A stretch of 40,299 bases of DNA, from positions 1 to 40,299 of the forward strand of contig JAQUYN010000015.1 of NCBI GenBank assembly GCA_028691835.1. Reading direction: 5' to 3'. Below the pieces are notes generated by a model. That model was not told the origin of the DNA, ran no database searches, and saw only the letters and a list, made by a program, of their open reading frames with translations. Source of the stretch: Alphaproteobacteria bacterium. Its GTDB lineage: Bacteria > Pseudomonadota > Alphaproteobacteria > UBA9219. Positions 18,240 to 27,088 of this stretch are shown here, one piece after another (position 1 is the stretch's first letter; each line of letters begins with the position of its first letter). A program made the position numbers and the translations under genes.

Positions 18240-19379
18240 TTACTGAACCGCTGTTGCCGCAGCACTCATAGACGTGTTCGCATGCGCCATTTTATATTTA
18301 TCAAGTGCCTTGAGCATGATGTCCTGAATCCGCTCTGGAGCTAGCGTTTGCCCCGCATCGCGTGCCGCCGCTTGTTCCTGAATCAACGCGGCCAAAGTCG
18401 TGTCCTCTGCAGAAGCCTTCTGCGTAGAGGTAGAGCTTTGCGCCGTTACTGTCCCTCGCGTTGTCGATGAGTTTGCAGTCGCGATGCTGGTCGTTACAGG
18501 CCTTTTACCCCCCGAACGCATCATCCGACTCGTATAGATCGTGTTGCCAATGCGCATACCCCCCGTTGAACTTAAAAGCCCCGGAATCGCCTTATTTGTG
18601 GAAACAGCCGCCTCTAAGGTCTCGGCCGTGCCCGCCACGACAGCTGTTGTCGCCGCATCAGCCAGAACAACCTTTTCGACCGAGGCCTCTTGAACAGGAC
18701 TGTCACTTTCCTCCGTGCCTCCGGCGTCCACTAACACAATCTTCTGCTCTGTTAAAGGATCGGGCAGGCCAAGGAAATCACTGCCAAACACGGATTCAGC
18801 GAGCTGAATGGTGGGCTCTTTCCCTGTCTGTTGTTCAAAAGCAGCACTGGCTATGCCCGTTGCGGCGCTCAGCAAAATACTTCCCGTCGCAACCCCAAAT
18901 AAAAGACTCCCTGCAACTTGCACGTCTGGCTTAATTTCGTCACCCGTAAGCTCACGATAAATAGAACCGATGACGGGAATGTGTTGTAAGGGATTCAGCA
19001 AATCAACAAGATCACCAAGGCTGAAATCATCATCCTCATAGGCCACTTCGGTCGCTTTTTCAGCGCAAGCCATACGCGCCGAACGCGAGATTTTGGGCTG
19101 AGCGCAAGATTCCGTTGCTTCTTCCTGATCAGATACCAAAGCAGAGTCCGCCAAGGCGGCCGCTTTGGCCGCATCAGAAACAGAAGTCGAAGTTTTTGCC
19201 GTCAACGCTATTGGCGCAGCTGGAGCCTGCGGCTCAACGTTTTGAAGCAGACTTACAAAACTTGTAGGGTCTGACACCATTTTTTCATGAGAGACGGACG
19301 CTTGCGTTGCCCGATATTGGGCCAACAAGGCAGCATTAACGTTTTGAATTGATGCAGTCGATGATTGTACTTGATCCAT
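18240..19379 (-). CDS. Hypothetical Ala/Ser/Thr-rich protein with NPLQHIPVIGSIYRELTGDEI-type motif
   Basis: The 379-aa product has long low-complexity Ala/Ser/Thr segments on both sides of a conserved-looking core. The core runs LVDLLNPLQHIPVIGSIYRE, LTGDEIKPDVQVAG, and a glycine-rich hydrophobic stretch (LLFGVATGSILLSAATGIASA). I recall this core from uncharacterised alphaproteobacterial proteins, but no function is known to me. The core hints at a membrane- or lipid-interacting hairpin. The ATG at 19379 is chosen for its GGGAG ribosome-binding site 6 nt upstream; the open frame upstream to 19559 runs through a repeat and is not credible coding. No secretion signal is obvious from this start. 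Confidence 0.7.
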   Translation of the reverse strand: MDQVQSSTASIQNVNAALLAQYRATQASVSHEKMVSDPTSFVSLLQNVEPQAPAAPIALTAKTSTSVSDAAKAAALADSALVSDQEEATESCAQPKISRSARMACAEKATEVAYEDDDFSLGDLVDLLNPLQHIPVIGSIYRELTGDEIKPDVQVAGSLLFGVATGSILLSAATGIASAAFEQQTGKEPTIQLAESVFGSDFLGLPDPLTEQKIVLVDAGGTEESDSPVQEASVEKVVLADAATTAVVAGTAETLEAAVSTNKAIPGLLSSTGGMRIGNTIYTSRMMRSGGKRPVTTSIATANSSTTRGTVTAQSSTSTQKASAEDTTLAALIQEQAAARDAGQTLAPERIQDIMLKALDKYKMAHANTSMSAAATAVQ

Positions 19380-19491
19380 GGGTTCTCCCTCGCCCAAACA
19401 ATAAGCAAAAGACGTGCCATTCACAGACAACAACAATATCAATATGTTGCCCAACCAAGCGCAACCACTCAAGGCAGTTTCTGCCGTAGCC

Positions 19492-19555
19492 AGAGCAGAT
19501 CGTGATAAGATTGGAGGCTTTAGCCTACAATCGTTCGCGTGAATTGGCTCGATCA
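19492..19555. repeat. Family B palindromic element, partial copy
   Basis: This 64-bp stretch aligns along its whole length to 38297-38358, beginning AGAGCAGATCG and ending in GGCTCGAT. The second half of the full element is missing here. It lies between the pagL stop (19566) and the start of the hypothetical gene at 19379. Confidence 0.8.
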
Positions 19556-19565
19556 GCAAACAGCT

Positions 19566-20132
19566 TCACGGCGACAAGGGTATATGAATATAAATGCCGC
19601 CGAGTTCAACCCCCGGATTATGATCCCCAAAGCCTGCGTTCGAAATATGCCCCATATAGCCCGTCAAGCGCCACTCATTCTCAAAACGGAACCCAGCCTC
19701 CATCGTAGAGCGAAACTCTAAAGGACACCCTAGCTTCTTCCCCTGCCCCTGACTGTAATAACCAAGCGCAAAGTTGGGGGAGACAACAATGTGTCTTCCG
19801 ATCAAAAAATCAAGAATCAGCCCACCGAACCCATAAACTTCTGTGCGGGTCGTCGTTTCAATGCCTATAACGGGATGAATCTGAAACCCTGAATCCAATG
19901 GCTGAAAAAAATCAGAGGCCAAGGACAACAGCGAAACGCCCCAGCGATGCTCTAACCGTAAATCGCCACCATTTTTATAGGGTGTGTTTTTAAAAAGTTC
20001 CTGCCAACCTCCGCCCACCGATAGCGTATTCGGCAAGGCGTTGTCGCCAGCATAAGCCTTAGACGGAGTAATGAAACAAGACAAGACCAAACAACAAACC
20101 AAGGTCAACCGCAGGGCACACATCCAAATCAT
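19566..20132 (-). CDS. pagL: PagL-like lipid A 3-O-deacylase
   Basis: The 188-aa protein has a signal peptide (LTLVCCLVLSCFITPSKAYA) and beta-barrel-like alternating strands. Near the C-terminus, GHISNAGFGDHNPGVELGG contains the PagL catalytic His, Ser (HxS) and Glu with the conserved Asn-Pro-Gly. PagL sits in the outer membrane and removes the acyl chain at position 3 of lipid A, which remodels LPS. The ATG at 20132 has a GGAAGG ribosome-binding site 6 nt upstream. It stands alone between two repeat elements, and its promoter region abuts the family A element at 20202-20388. Confidence 0.9.
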   Translation of the reverse strand: MIWMCALRLTLVCCLVLSCFITPSKAYAGDNALPNTLSVGGGWQELFKNTPYKNGGDLRLEHRWGVSLLSLASDFFQPLDSGFQIHPVIGIETTTRTEVYGFGGLILDFLIGRHIVVSPNFALGYYSQGQGKKLGCPLEFRSTMEAGFRFENEWRLTGYMGHISNAGFGDHNPGVELGGIYIHIPLSP

Positions 20133-20201
20133 CCCAAGCCTTCCACAAAAGAACCCAGCTGTTCTGCCACATCCAGCTTTTTTGGCAAGGATCTTTTAGA
20201 C

Positions 20202-20388
20202 TTATACCAACGAGCCTATGAACGGACTCATTGGAAGGGCCGCTCTCAATCACTCGCTCTGCGCCTCGCGATCCTCTTGCCGGACGGAACCAATTGTTCT
20301 TAAAAGAAAGGACTGTCCGGCGAAAGGATCCCTCCTCGCAACCGCTCGTGACCTGATTGGATGCTTTCATTCGAGGGTTGGATTATTT
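20202..20388. repeat. Family A palindromic element, copy 2 (full length, inverted orientation)
   Basis: The 187-bp element starts TTATACCAACGAGCC and ends GAGGGTTGGATTATTT. It carries the shared blocks in reverse orientation to copies 1, 3b and 4, including TCCCTCCTCGCAACCGCTC. Two inner arms containing CTTGCCGGAC and GTCCGGCGAAAGG can pair. Its right end contains the TAA stop of pepN (20383-20385). Confidence 0.93.
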
Positions 20389-23025
20389 CCCCAACGCCTT
20401 TTGTAGAACCTCTCGGGTATTGGGCGAAAGCTTGGGCAAAGCGGCCAACTTTTCGAGCGCAGCCTTCATGAGTTTGGCACGCTTGGGCTCAAAATCACGC
20501 CAACGAAGGAAGGTCTTGGCCTGACGCACAGCGGCATTCGGATTCATCTTATCCAGCTTGGCCACAATCTCAGCCAAAAAGACATAACCACTTCCGTCCG
20601 CAGCATGGAAACCCATGGGGTTATCGGCAAAAGCACCGATCAACGCCCGAACGCGGTTCGGATTCTTGATCGAAAAAGCCGCATGCTTCATCAACTTCTT
20701 AACATCCTTAAGCACATCGGCCTTCGCAGCACTGGCCTGCACACTCAGCCAATGATCCATCGTAGCGGGAGCTGCCGCATACTTTTGAGCAAAGAACGCC
20801 AGCATCTTGGCCTTTGACGGGACATCCATGCCAACCAAAGACGTCAAAGCCACAATCTTGTCCGTCATGTTGCGCCCAGAGGTTACGGTTCCCACAGCCA
20901 AAGGCTCCACCGTATCGACATCAACCTTCGACAGATAGGACAGGCACAGATTTTTGAGGCCCCGCTTGCCACGAGCCACCCCATCGCTTGCTTTTTCGTC
21001 AAGCTCCTGTTCAATAGATTCATAAATCGCCCACAACTCATCCGCCAACGCAGCAGCGATTGCTTTCACAATCGATTGCCTTTGATGATGCAATTTGACG
21101 GGATCGATCTTTTTGCCCTGTGCCGCGATCTGTAACCCAAGGTCGTTGACGCTTGGCACCGAAAGCATCATCGCCTTAGTCGCCGCATCGAGTTTGCGAT
21201 CCTTCATAACCTGCTTAAGCGATTTGATAAACGCAGGGGGAACCCCATCGCCAGCCATCACATACTGGCTGAAAAGCTTTTGAGCAGCTTCCCAGCGATT
21301 AAAGCCGTCCGTGTCCTTGGCCATAATAATGCGCAACTCCTCCTCAGTATAAGGATACATCACGCGTACAGGGGCCGAGAATCCACGGAGCAACGACGGG
21401 ATCGGCTTTGTCTCGACATTCAGAAAGACAAAAACTTCTTCAGGGGAGGCAATGTCGAGAACAAAGGTCCCCTTCATGTCGCGGCCCTTTTCATCCAAAA
21501 GCCCGACACAAAACGGCATATTCAACGGATACTTCGTCTTTTGGCCCGGGGTCGGCGCGCAGCTTTGCTTAACGCGTAACGTATATTCCTTTTTCTTCGC
21601 GTTATAACTGGACGTCACATCCAAAACCGGCGTGCCCGATTGACTGTACCACAGCATAAAATGGTCGAGATCAATGTCATTCGCCTCTTCCATCGCCTTG
21701 ACGAAATCATCGCACGTGGCGGCTTGGCCATCGTGGCGTTTCAGATACAAGGAAAGGCCTTTGCGGAAACCCTTGGCCCCCACGAGCGTCTCAATCATGC
21801 GGATCACTTCCGCACCCTTTTCATAAATTGTGCCCGTATAGAAATTCTCAATCGCCTGATAACTGTCGGGACGAATGGGGTGCGCCATCGCGCCAGCATC
21901 CTCAGGGAATTGGCGAGCCCGCAACTTGATGACCGAATGCAGGCGTTCAACAGAGCGGCTGTTCATATTGCCACAGAATTGCTGTTCGCGGTAAACTGTG
22001 AGGCCTTCCTTCAAGCTCAGCTGAAACCAATCGCGGCAGGTTACGCGATCACCCGTATAGTTATGGAAATATTCATGGCCGACAACGCGCTCAAAAAACG
22101 CAATTTCGGCATCAGTCACCGTATCAGCGCGCCCAAGAACACAAACATCATTGAAGATATTCAGTCCCTTATTTTCCATCGCGCCATAGTTGAAATAGCT
22201 GACGGCAACGATCATGAAGCGATCCAGATCATATTCAAGGCCATAGGTCTTTTCATCCCATGCCATCGCTTTTTTAAGCGCATCCATAGCAAATCCGGTT
22301 TCTTTCTTGCGGCCCGGCTCAACATAAATCTCCAGCAGAACATTACGTCCCGATTTCGTCGTGAAATGGTCGGACACGCGATCCATCTTGCCTGCGACCA
22401 GCGCGAACAAATAGCAAGGCTTAGGAAACGGATCTTCCCAAAGGGCATAATGACGACCGCCCTTTTCCACGCCCTTTTTGATGAGATTGCCATTAGAAAG
22501 TAACGTCGGGTATTTCTTTTTATCCGCATGAATGGTCACGCGGTATTTTGCAAGAACATCCGGGCGATCCTGAAAATACGTGATATTGCGGAAACCTTCG
22601 GATTCGCATTGCGTGCACAACATCGGCCCCGCGACATACAAACCAGAAAGCGCCGTATTCTTCGATGGATCGTTCGTGCTGACAATCTCAATTACTGCGT
22701 CATCGGGAACAAAAGGAATGGTCAGCGTTTTGTCAGTCAGCTCATAATTCTGGGCATCAAGTTCAATGCCATTGACAACGACGCGCTCTAACTTTTGCTT
22801 CTCGCCATTCAAAACGAGGGGGGCGCGATCATTGACGCTGGCCGGATTGCGCTGCGCAGAAAAACGTGACGAAACACGCGTTAACATGTCCTGAACATCA
22901 AAATCAAGTTCGACGGTGTCCACAAGAAAAGCCGGAGGCGTATAATCTTCGCGATAAGTAACGGCGGGGTCCTTCTTCACTGTTTTTTTCTTGGCCACGG
23001 ATTTTACTTCTTTCACGGTTTTCAT
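20383..23025 (-). CDS. pepN: PepN, aminopeptidase N (M1 family)
   Basis: The 880-aa zinc metallopeptidase has the exopeptidase motif YGAMENKGLNIF and the zinc site VVGHEYFHNYTGDRVTCRDW followed by SLKEGLTVYREQQF, which supplies the third ligand Glu. It removes N-terminal residues from peptides in the cytoplasm. Length and architecture match proteobacterial PepN; the N-terminus has an extra Lys-rich stretch (about 18 residues). It starts 14 nt after the alpha/beta hydrolase stop at the distal end of the suf transcript. The last Lys codon and TAA come from the family A repeat. Confidence 0.96.
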   Translation of the reverse strand: MKTVKEVKSVAKKKTVKKDPAVTYREDYTPPAFLVDTVELDFDVQDMLTRVSSRFSAQRNPASVNDRAPLVLNGEKQKLERVVVNGIELDAQNYELTDKTLTIPFVPDDAVIEIVSTNDPSKNTALSGLYVAGPMLCTQCESEGFRNITYFQDRPDVLAKYRVTIHADKKKYPTLLSNGNLIKKGVEKGGRHYALWEDPFPKPCYLFALVAGKMDRVSDHFTTKSGRNVLLEIYVEPGRKKETGFAMDALKKAMAWDEKTYGLEYDLDRFMIVAVSYFNYGAMENKGLNIFNDVCVLGRADTVTDAEIAFFERVVGHEYFHNYTGDRVTCRDWFQLSLKEGLTVYREQQFCGNMNSRSVERLHSVIKLRARQFPEDAGAMAHPIRPDSYQAIENFYTGTIYEKGAEVIRMIETLVGAKGFRKGLSLYLKRHDGQAATCDDFVKAMEEANDIDLDHFMLWYSQSGTPVLDVTSSYNAKKKEYTLRVKQSCAPTPGQKTKYPLNMPFCVGLLDEKGRDMKGTFVLDIASPEEVFVFLNVETKPIPSLLRGFSAPVRVMYPYTEEELRIIMAKDTDGFNRWEAAQKLFSQYVMAGDGVPPAFIKSLKQVMKDRKLDAATKAMMLSVPSVNDLGLQIAAQGKKIDPVKLHHQRQSIVKAIAAALADELWAIYESIEQELDEKASDGVARGKRGLKNLCLSYLSKVDVDTVEPLAVGTVTSGRNMTDKIVALTSLVGMDVPSKAKMLAFFAQKYAAAPATMDHWLSVQASAAKADVLKDVKKLMKHAAFSIKNPNRVRALIGAFADNPMGFHAADGSGYVFLAEIVAKLDKMNPNAAVRQAKTFLRWRDFEPKRAKLMKAALEKLAALPKLSPNTREVLQKALGK

Positions 23026-23039
23026 TGATCACCATTCCC

Positions 23040-23900
23040 TTACGAATTCAAAAAATCTTGGACAAGCCGAATCTGCGCTTGATCCATCAAAGCTGGCGCA
23101 TGGGCCGCTTTCTCAATTTCAACAAGCCTAGCGCACGGGCCCCGCCTTGTCATCTCTTGCGCAAGCGCACGCGGCAACATTTCGGACTCGGCCCCACGGA
23201 TCAAAAGGGTCGGACAGCGCACACGGTCATAAACCGCCCACAAATCCACTTCTGCTGTTTCGCCATGAAACGGCGCGCCCAGACGCGGATCATAGGAAAA
23301 CCCAAAGCGCCCGTCCGGCAAGGACCGCGAACTCAACTTGGCCATATGGCGCCAATCCGCATCGGATAAAGCGCCAAAACCCGCGTAAAAATGCCGCAAA
23401 TGAGCTTCAAGCTCATCCATGGAGTCAAACGTCGGCGGCTCCAATTTCATATAGGAAGCCAAGCGGTCCACCATGGCCTTGGAGACAAAAGGCCCCACAT
23501 CGTTCAAAACAAGACGACGAATGGGGGTTTGCGGCTGGCTGGCCAGCATCATGCCGAGAAGGCCGCCCAATGACGTGCCAACCCAATCCACCTGCGCCGC
23601 ACCTGTGCGGGCGATCAACGCCACGGCATCCTTCACATATTGTGCAAAACTATATTCCATCGGATCAGACAACGGGTCGCTAAGCCCGCGCCCCGGAAGA
23701 TCAGGGCAATAAAGGATTCGTGTTGCGCTCAAACTTTCTGCCAACCTATCAAAATCACGGCCATTACGCGTCAGCCCATGCACACAAATAATGGGCACCG
23801 CGCCGTCGGAGGCCTGCGGCGTTTGTTGTGCGCCCCACACGCTGACCGCAATCTTGTGAAAACCGCCAGAGTTTAGGCCAAGATAAAATTCTGTTTGCAT
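23040..23900 (-). CDS. Alpha/beta-fold hydrolase
   Basis: The 286-aa protein has the oxyanion region ICVHGLTRNGRDFD, a DLPGRGLSD segment, the nucleophile elbow WVGTSLGGLLG (Ser), and a C-terminal KAAHAP His. It is therefore an esterase or C-C hydrolase type enzyme; the substrate cannot be told. The position usually holding the catalytic Asp reads GAESEML, so the acid may be Glu or lie elsewhere. The ATG at 23900 is 10 nt after sufT and lacks a clear ribosome-binding site, which suggests translational coupling. It is part of the suf-pepN gene string. Confidence 0.85.
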   Translation of the reverse strand: MQTEFYLGLNSGGFHKIAVSVWGAQQTPQASDGAVPIICVHGLTRNGRDFDRLAESLSATRILYCPDLPGRGLSDPLSDPMEYSFAQYVKDAVALIARTGAAQVDWVGTSLGGLLGMMLASQPQTPIRRLVLNDVGPFVSKAMVDRLASYMKLEPPTFDSMDELEAHLRHFYAGFGALSDADWRHMAKLSSRSLPDGRFGFSYDPRLGAPFHGETAEVDLWAVYDRVRCPTLLIRGAESEMLPRALAQEMTRRGPCARLVEIEKAAHAPALMDQAQIRLVQDFLNS

Positions 23901-23910
23901 GTTTTGTATA

Positions 23911-24255
23911 TTAAAGCATGTCCAATTCGAACCGCGCTTCTTCCGACATGCGCGATGGGTCCCACGCCGGTTCCCACACAAGCTTTACCTTGATTTCATT
24001 AAGATCAGGTATCCGATCCGTTACCGCATCGTAAACCATGCCGGGAATCATGTCCGCCATCGGGCAGTTCGCCGTCGTCAGCGTCATTTCGATCAGCACA
24101 TCTGGCTTTTCGTTTTGAATATTTTGTACGTCGATCATGTAAATCAGCCCAAGATCATAAACATTCACAGGAATTTCGGGATCATAGACGGAGCGCAACG
24201 CCTCGACAACGCGCTCTGTCATTTCTGCAATTTGTGTTTGCTCACTTTGTGTCAT
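23911..24255 (-). CDS. sufT: SufT, DUF59/MIP18-family Fe-S assembly protein
   Basis: The 114-aa protein has the MIP18 motifs VYDPEIPVNVYDLGLIY, MTLTTANCPMADMIP with the conserved Cys, and KLVWEPAWDPSRMSEEAR. SufT proteins help mature Fe-S enzymes, and this gene ends the core suf set in many alphaproteobacteria. It lies 57 nt after sufU, one of the few non-overlapping joints in this operon, and 10 nt before the hydrolase. The ATG at 24255 is the only good start. Confidence 0.93.
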   Translation of the reverse strand: MTQSEQTQIAEMTERVVEALRSVYDPEIPVNVYDLGLIYMIDVQNIQNEKPDVLIEMTLTTANCPMADMIPGMVYDAVTDRIPDLNEIKVKLVWEPAWDPSRMSEEARFELDML

Positions 24256-24312
24256 GCTTTGATTACCTGTTTGATCCGTGTCGGGGCACCCATCTGCATA
24301 AGCGTTTTTGCG

Positions 24313-24798
24313 TTATTCAGTACCAACCTTTTTGACTGCAGCCGGATCAAGCGCAGACTCCAACGTCCGCCAAGCAAGCGTGGCACACTTCACGCGCACA
24401 GGATAATGCCGCACGCCCGCCAAAGCCTGCAGCCGGAGAACATCATCTTCGTCAAGTCCAGCCAGCCTGTCCGGTTCGACGGCGTTGCTTTTGCACATAT
24501 CTTCAAAGACGGCCCAGAGTGTCTTAGCCTGTGCCGCCGTCTTGCCCGTTAGCATTTCGGTCATCATGGAGGCCGAGGCCATCGAAATGGCGCACCCACT
24601 CCCCTGAAACGCGGCCTGCGCAATGCGCCCGTCTTGGCCAACGGTTAAAAACAAAACAAGCTTGTCGCCACACAAAGGGTTATGACCAACGGCTTCGCAA
24701 TCCGCCGGATCGATGACGTGAAAATTGCGCGGATGTTTGCCGTGATCGAGGATCAAATCCTGATAAAGTTCACGAAGGTCGCTTTCCATCTCGGTCAT
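24313..24798 (-). CDS. sufU: SufU-type Fe-S scaffold / sulfur acceptor
   Basis: The 161-aa protein of the IscU/NifU N-terminal fold has the cysteine motifs HNPLCGDKL, QGSGCAISMASASMM and VRVKCATLAW. The spacer between the second and third cysteines is long, as in SufU. It receives sulfur from the cysteine desulfurase SufS and passes it to the SufBCD complex. Its ATG overlaps the sufS TGA as ATGA (24795-24798). There is an alternative in-frame ATG at 24789. No sufE is encoded here, consistent with SufU being the SufS partner. Confidence 0.93.
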   Translation of the reverse strand: MTEMESDLRELYQDLILDHGKHPRNFHVIDPADCEAVGHNPLCGDKLVLFLTVGQDGRIAQAAFQGSGCAISMASASMMTEMLTGKTAAQAKTLWAVFEDMCKSNAVEPDRLAGLDEDDVLRLQALAGVRHYPVRVKCATLAWRTLESALDPAAVKKVGTE

Positions 24799-26012
24799 GC
24801 GAAAATCTCCTTCACTTTTTCAAGGCCGCGTGCCAACGCATCAATATCCTCTTTTGTGTTATAAACGCCAAAGGAGGCGCGCACCGTGGCCATAAGGCCC
24901 AAGGCCTCCATCGCAGGCTGAGCGCAATGATGGCCCGCCCGCACCGCGATTCCCTCGCTGTCCAAAATCGTGCCAACGTCGTGAGGATGCACGCCCTCAA
25001 CAACAAAAGAAAGAATCGCGGCCTTTTTCGGCGCTGTGCCCACCAAGCGCACGCCATTAAGGCTTCCAATTTTATCTATGGCATAGGCCAAAAGCTCCGC
25101 CTCATAGGCTTCAATCTTATCCAGCCCAAGCGCAGACACATAGTCCAACGCCGCCGCCAGACCTATCGCCTGCGCAATGGGCGGCGTACCGGCCTCAAAA
25201 CGCATCGGAGGCTCTTGAAATGTTGTTTGCTCTTCGAAGCTGACCGTTTCAATCATATCGCCCCCACCTTGATAGGGCGGCATTTTCGCGAGCATAGCAC
25301 GCTTGCCGTACAACACACCGATGCCCGTGGGCCCATAAATTTTGTGCCCCGAAAAAGCATAGAAATCGGCATCAAGTTTTTGCACATCGACCGCCGTGTG
25401 GCTGATGGCTTGCGAACCGTCGAGCATCACAGGGATGCCCTTTTCATGTGCAAAAGAAATAATCTCTTCAACCGGCAAAATGGTGCCGAGGGCATTCGAG
25501 ACTTGCGTGACGGAAACTATTTTTGTTTTGTCGGTGATGGCGGCCTTCACGTCGGCAAGCAGCACCTCACCATTCGATTGAATCGGCACAACGCGTAGCG
25601 TAAAGGGAATCTGCTTTTGCAAAAGCTGCCACGGCACAATGTTCGCATGATGTTCAAGCCGAGTGACGACGACTTCGTCCCCTTCCTTCAGGAAGATACG
25701 GCCCCAACTGGCCACAACAAGATTGAAGGACTCGGTTGCGCCGCTCGTAAAAACAATCTCGTCTTCATGCGCCGCGTTGATGAAATGCTGAACCGTGCGA
25801 CGGGCTTGTTCATAACATTCACTGATCCGCATCGAAAGTTCGTAAACGCCGCGATGAATATTCGCATAATCCGTCTCATAAAGATGCGTAACGGCATCAA
25901 TCACGCAACGCGGTTTTTGCGCACTGGCGCCACTGTCCAAATAGACGAGCGGATGGCCGTGAATTGTTTGATTAAAGACAGGAAAGTCTTGCTTCACCTT
26001 CAGGCCAGCCAT
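24795..26012 (-). CDS. sufS: SufS, class II cysteine desulfurase
   Basis: The 405-aa PLP enzyme has VYLDSGASAQKP at the start, FTSGATESFNLV, the PLP lysine in YAFSGHKIYGPTGIGVLYGK, and the catalytic cysteine in VRAGHHCAQPAMEALG near residue 360. It releases sulfur from cysteine as persulfide for Fe-S assembly. Its ATG lies 13 bp inside the end of sufD, and it ends in an ATGA overlap with sufU. Length is normal for the family. Confidence 0.96.
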   Translation of the reverse strand: MAGLKVKQDFPVFNQTIHGHPLVYLDSGASAQKPRCVIDAVTHLYETDYANIHRGVYELSMRISECYEQARRTVQHFINAAHEDEIVFTSGATESFNLVVASWGRIFLKEGDEVVVTRLEHHANIVPWQLLQKQIPFTLRVVPIQSNGEVLLADVKAAITDKTKIVSVTQVSNALGTILPVEEIISFAHEKGIPVMLDGSQAISHTAVDVQKLDADFYAFSGHKIYGPTGIGVLYGKRAMLAKMPPYQGGGDMIETVSFEEQTTFQEPPMRFEAGTPPIAQAIGLAAALDYVSALGLDKIEAYEAELLAYAIDKIGSLNGVRLVGTAPKKAAILSFVVEGVHPHDVGTILDSEGIAVRAGHHCAQPAMEALGLMATVRASFGVYNTKEDIDALARGLEKVKEIFA

Positions 26013-27088
26013 GCGGTAACCTCCTCTTGGATCGCAGATTGAAGCGCCCCGGCAGAAAGTTGATCGGCAAGCTCGCCGACAAAAGCATCCACCAGCATCG
26101 CACGCGCCGTCGCCGGATCAATGCCCCGCGAAATCAAATAAAACAACGCATTTTCATCCAAATCGCCAATCGTCGCACCATGGGAGCACTTGACATCGTC
26201 GGCAAAAATCTCAAGCTCTGGCTTGGCATCCATTTCGGCTTTGTCGGACAAAAGAAGAGCGCGGCACAGCTGATACCCATCCGTTTTTTGCGCCCCCTTG
26301 GCAACGTAAATCTTGCCCTGAAAAACGCCATGAGCTTTCTCGGCAAGGACAGCTTTGCAAATCTGACGACTGGCCGTGTGCGGCGCTTCATGCCGAATGC
26401 GTGTCGTGATATCGCCATGTTGCGTGCCACGAAGAAGCTGGATGGCAAACATTCGCGCTTCAGCCAATTCGCCGTTCAGCGACACATCGGCTTCGCACCG
26501 CATCAACTTTCCGCCCGCGATCAATCCAAAATGATCGTAAAAGGCTCCGGCGGCAACGTTGACTTTCGTACGCGCAAAATGCAAAGCCTCGTTGTCGCCG
26601 CTCAGCACTTTGCCATGCACAAGCTTAGCCTGCGCCGCAAGATCAATATCCATAACAACGTGATGAGCCTTCACACCATCGCCCAGCCCCACATGCCGCT
26701 CGATCACCGTCAGGCGGCTGTTTTCGCCCAGCGCGATTTGAATCGTTGTTGTCGCTTCACTCGCGTTCTGCTGCGGCGAGGAAACAAATAAAAGTTCAAC
26801 AGGATCGATGGCAAGGCAGGTCTGTCCCGACAAGGCCAGAGAACAACAGGTGTCTGTGGTATCGCAAAGCGAGATAAACCCATGCGGCAAATCTTCCATC
26901 GAAGAAAGTTCGGCGCGATAGAACCCATCCACAAAAACGAGGCGATGACGCGAAAGGGCCTTTGGCAAAACGGGCGAAGGGCCAACTGTCATTGGTTTCA
27001 AAGCAAGGTCCGCGAAAGGGGCGAGATTTGTGTAATGCCACGCTTCACGTTGCGTGTGGCTTTCCTCAATCAAAGCGGCAAGGGTCAT
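26000..27088 (-). CDS. sufD: SufD, Fe-S cluster assembly scaffold subunit
   Basis: The 362-aa protein has the SufB/SufD beta-helix domain. The C-terminal signature is FADDVKCSHGATIGDLDENALFYLISRGI, in which the His matches the functional His of E. coli SufD. It forms the SufBC2D scaffold with SufB and SufC. The ATG at 27088 overlaps the HAD-gene stop (ATGA), and the 3' end overlaps sufS by 13 bp. The N-terminal half is variable, as usual for SufD. A HAD phosphatase gene separates it from sufC. Confidence 0.95.
   Translation of the reverse strand: MTLAALIEESHTQREAWHYTNLAPFADLALKPMTVGPSPVLPKALSRHRLVFVDGFYRAELSSMEDLPHGFISLCDTTDTCCSLALSGQTCLAIDPVELLFVSSPQQNASEATTTIQIALGENSRLTVIERHVGLGDGVKAHHVVMDIDLAAQAKLVHGKVLSGDNEALHFARTKVNVAAGAFYDHFGLIAGGKLMRCEADVSLNGELAEARMFAIQLLRGTQHGDITTRIRHEAPHTASRQICKAVLAEKAHGVFQGKIYVAKGAQKTDGYQLCRALLLSDKAEMDAKPELEIFADDVKCSHGATIGDLDENALFYLISRGIDPATARAMLVDAFVGELADQLSAGALQSAIQEEVTAWLA

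Noticed and set aside
19380..19559. N-terminal extension of the 379-aa hypothetical protein
   Set aside because: The extension overlaps a family B repeat fragment and lacks a ribosome-binding site, while ATG 19379 has a strong one.
21640..22503. 287-codon open frame on the plus strand opposite pepN
   Set aside because: It lies wholly inside the conserved zinc-peptidase coding region on the other strand, resembles no family and has no ribosome-binding site. It is a shadow of pepN codon bias.
23899..24552. 217-codon plus-strand frame opposite sufT and sufU
   Set aside because: It spans two real genes in the opposite direction and has no family match.
24927..25598. 223-codon plus-strand frame opposite sufS
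   Set aside because: It is antisense to a clear SufS gene, with Arg/His-rich shadow composition and no recognisable domain.
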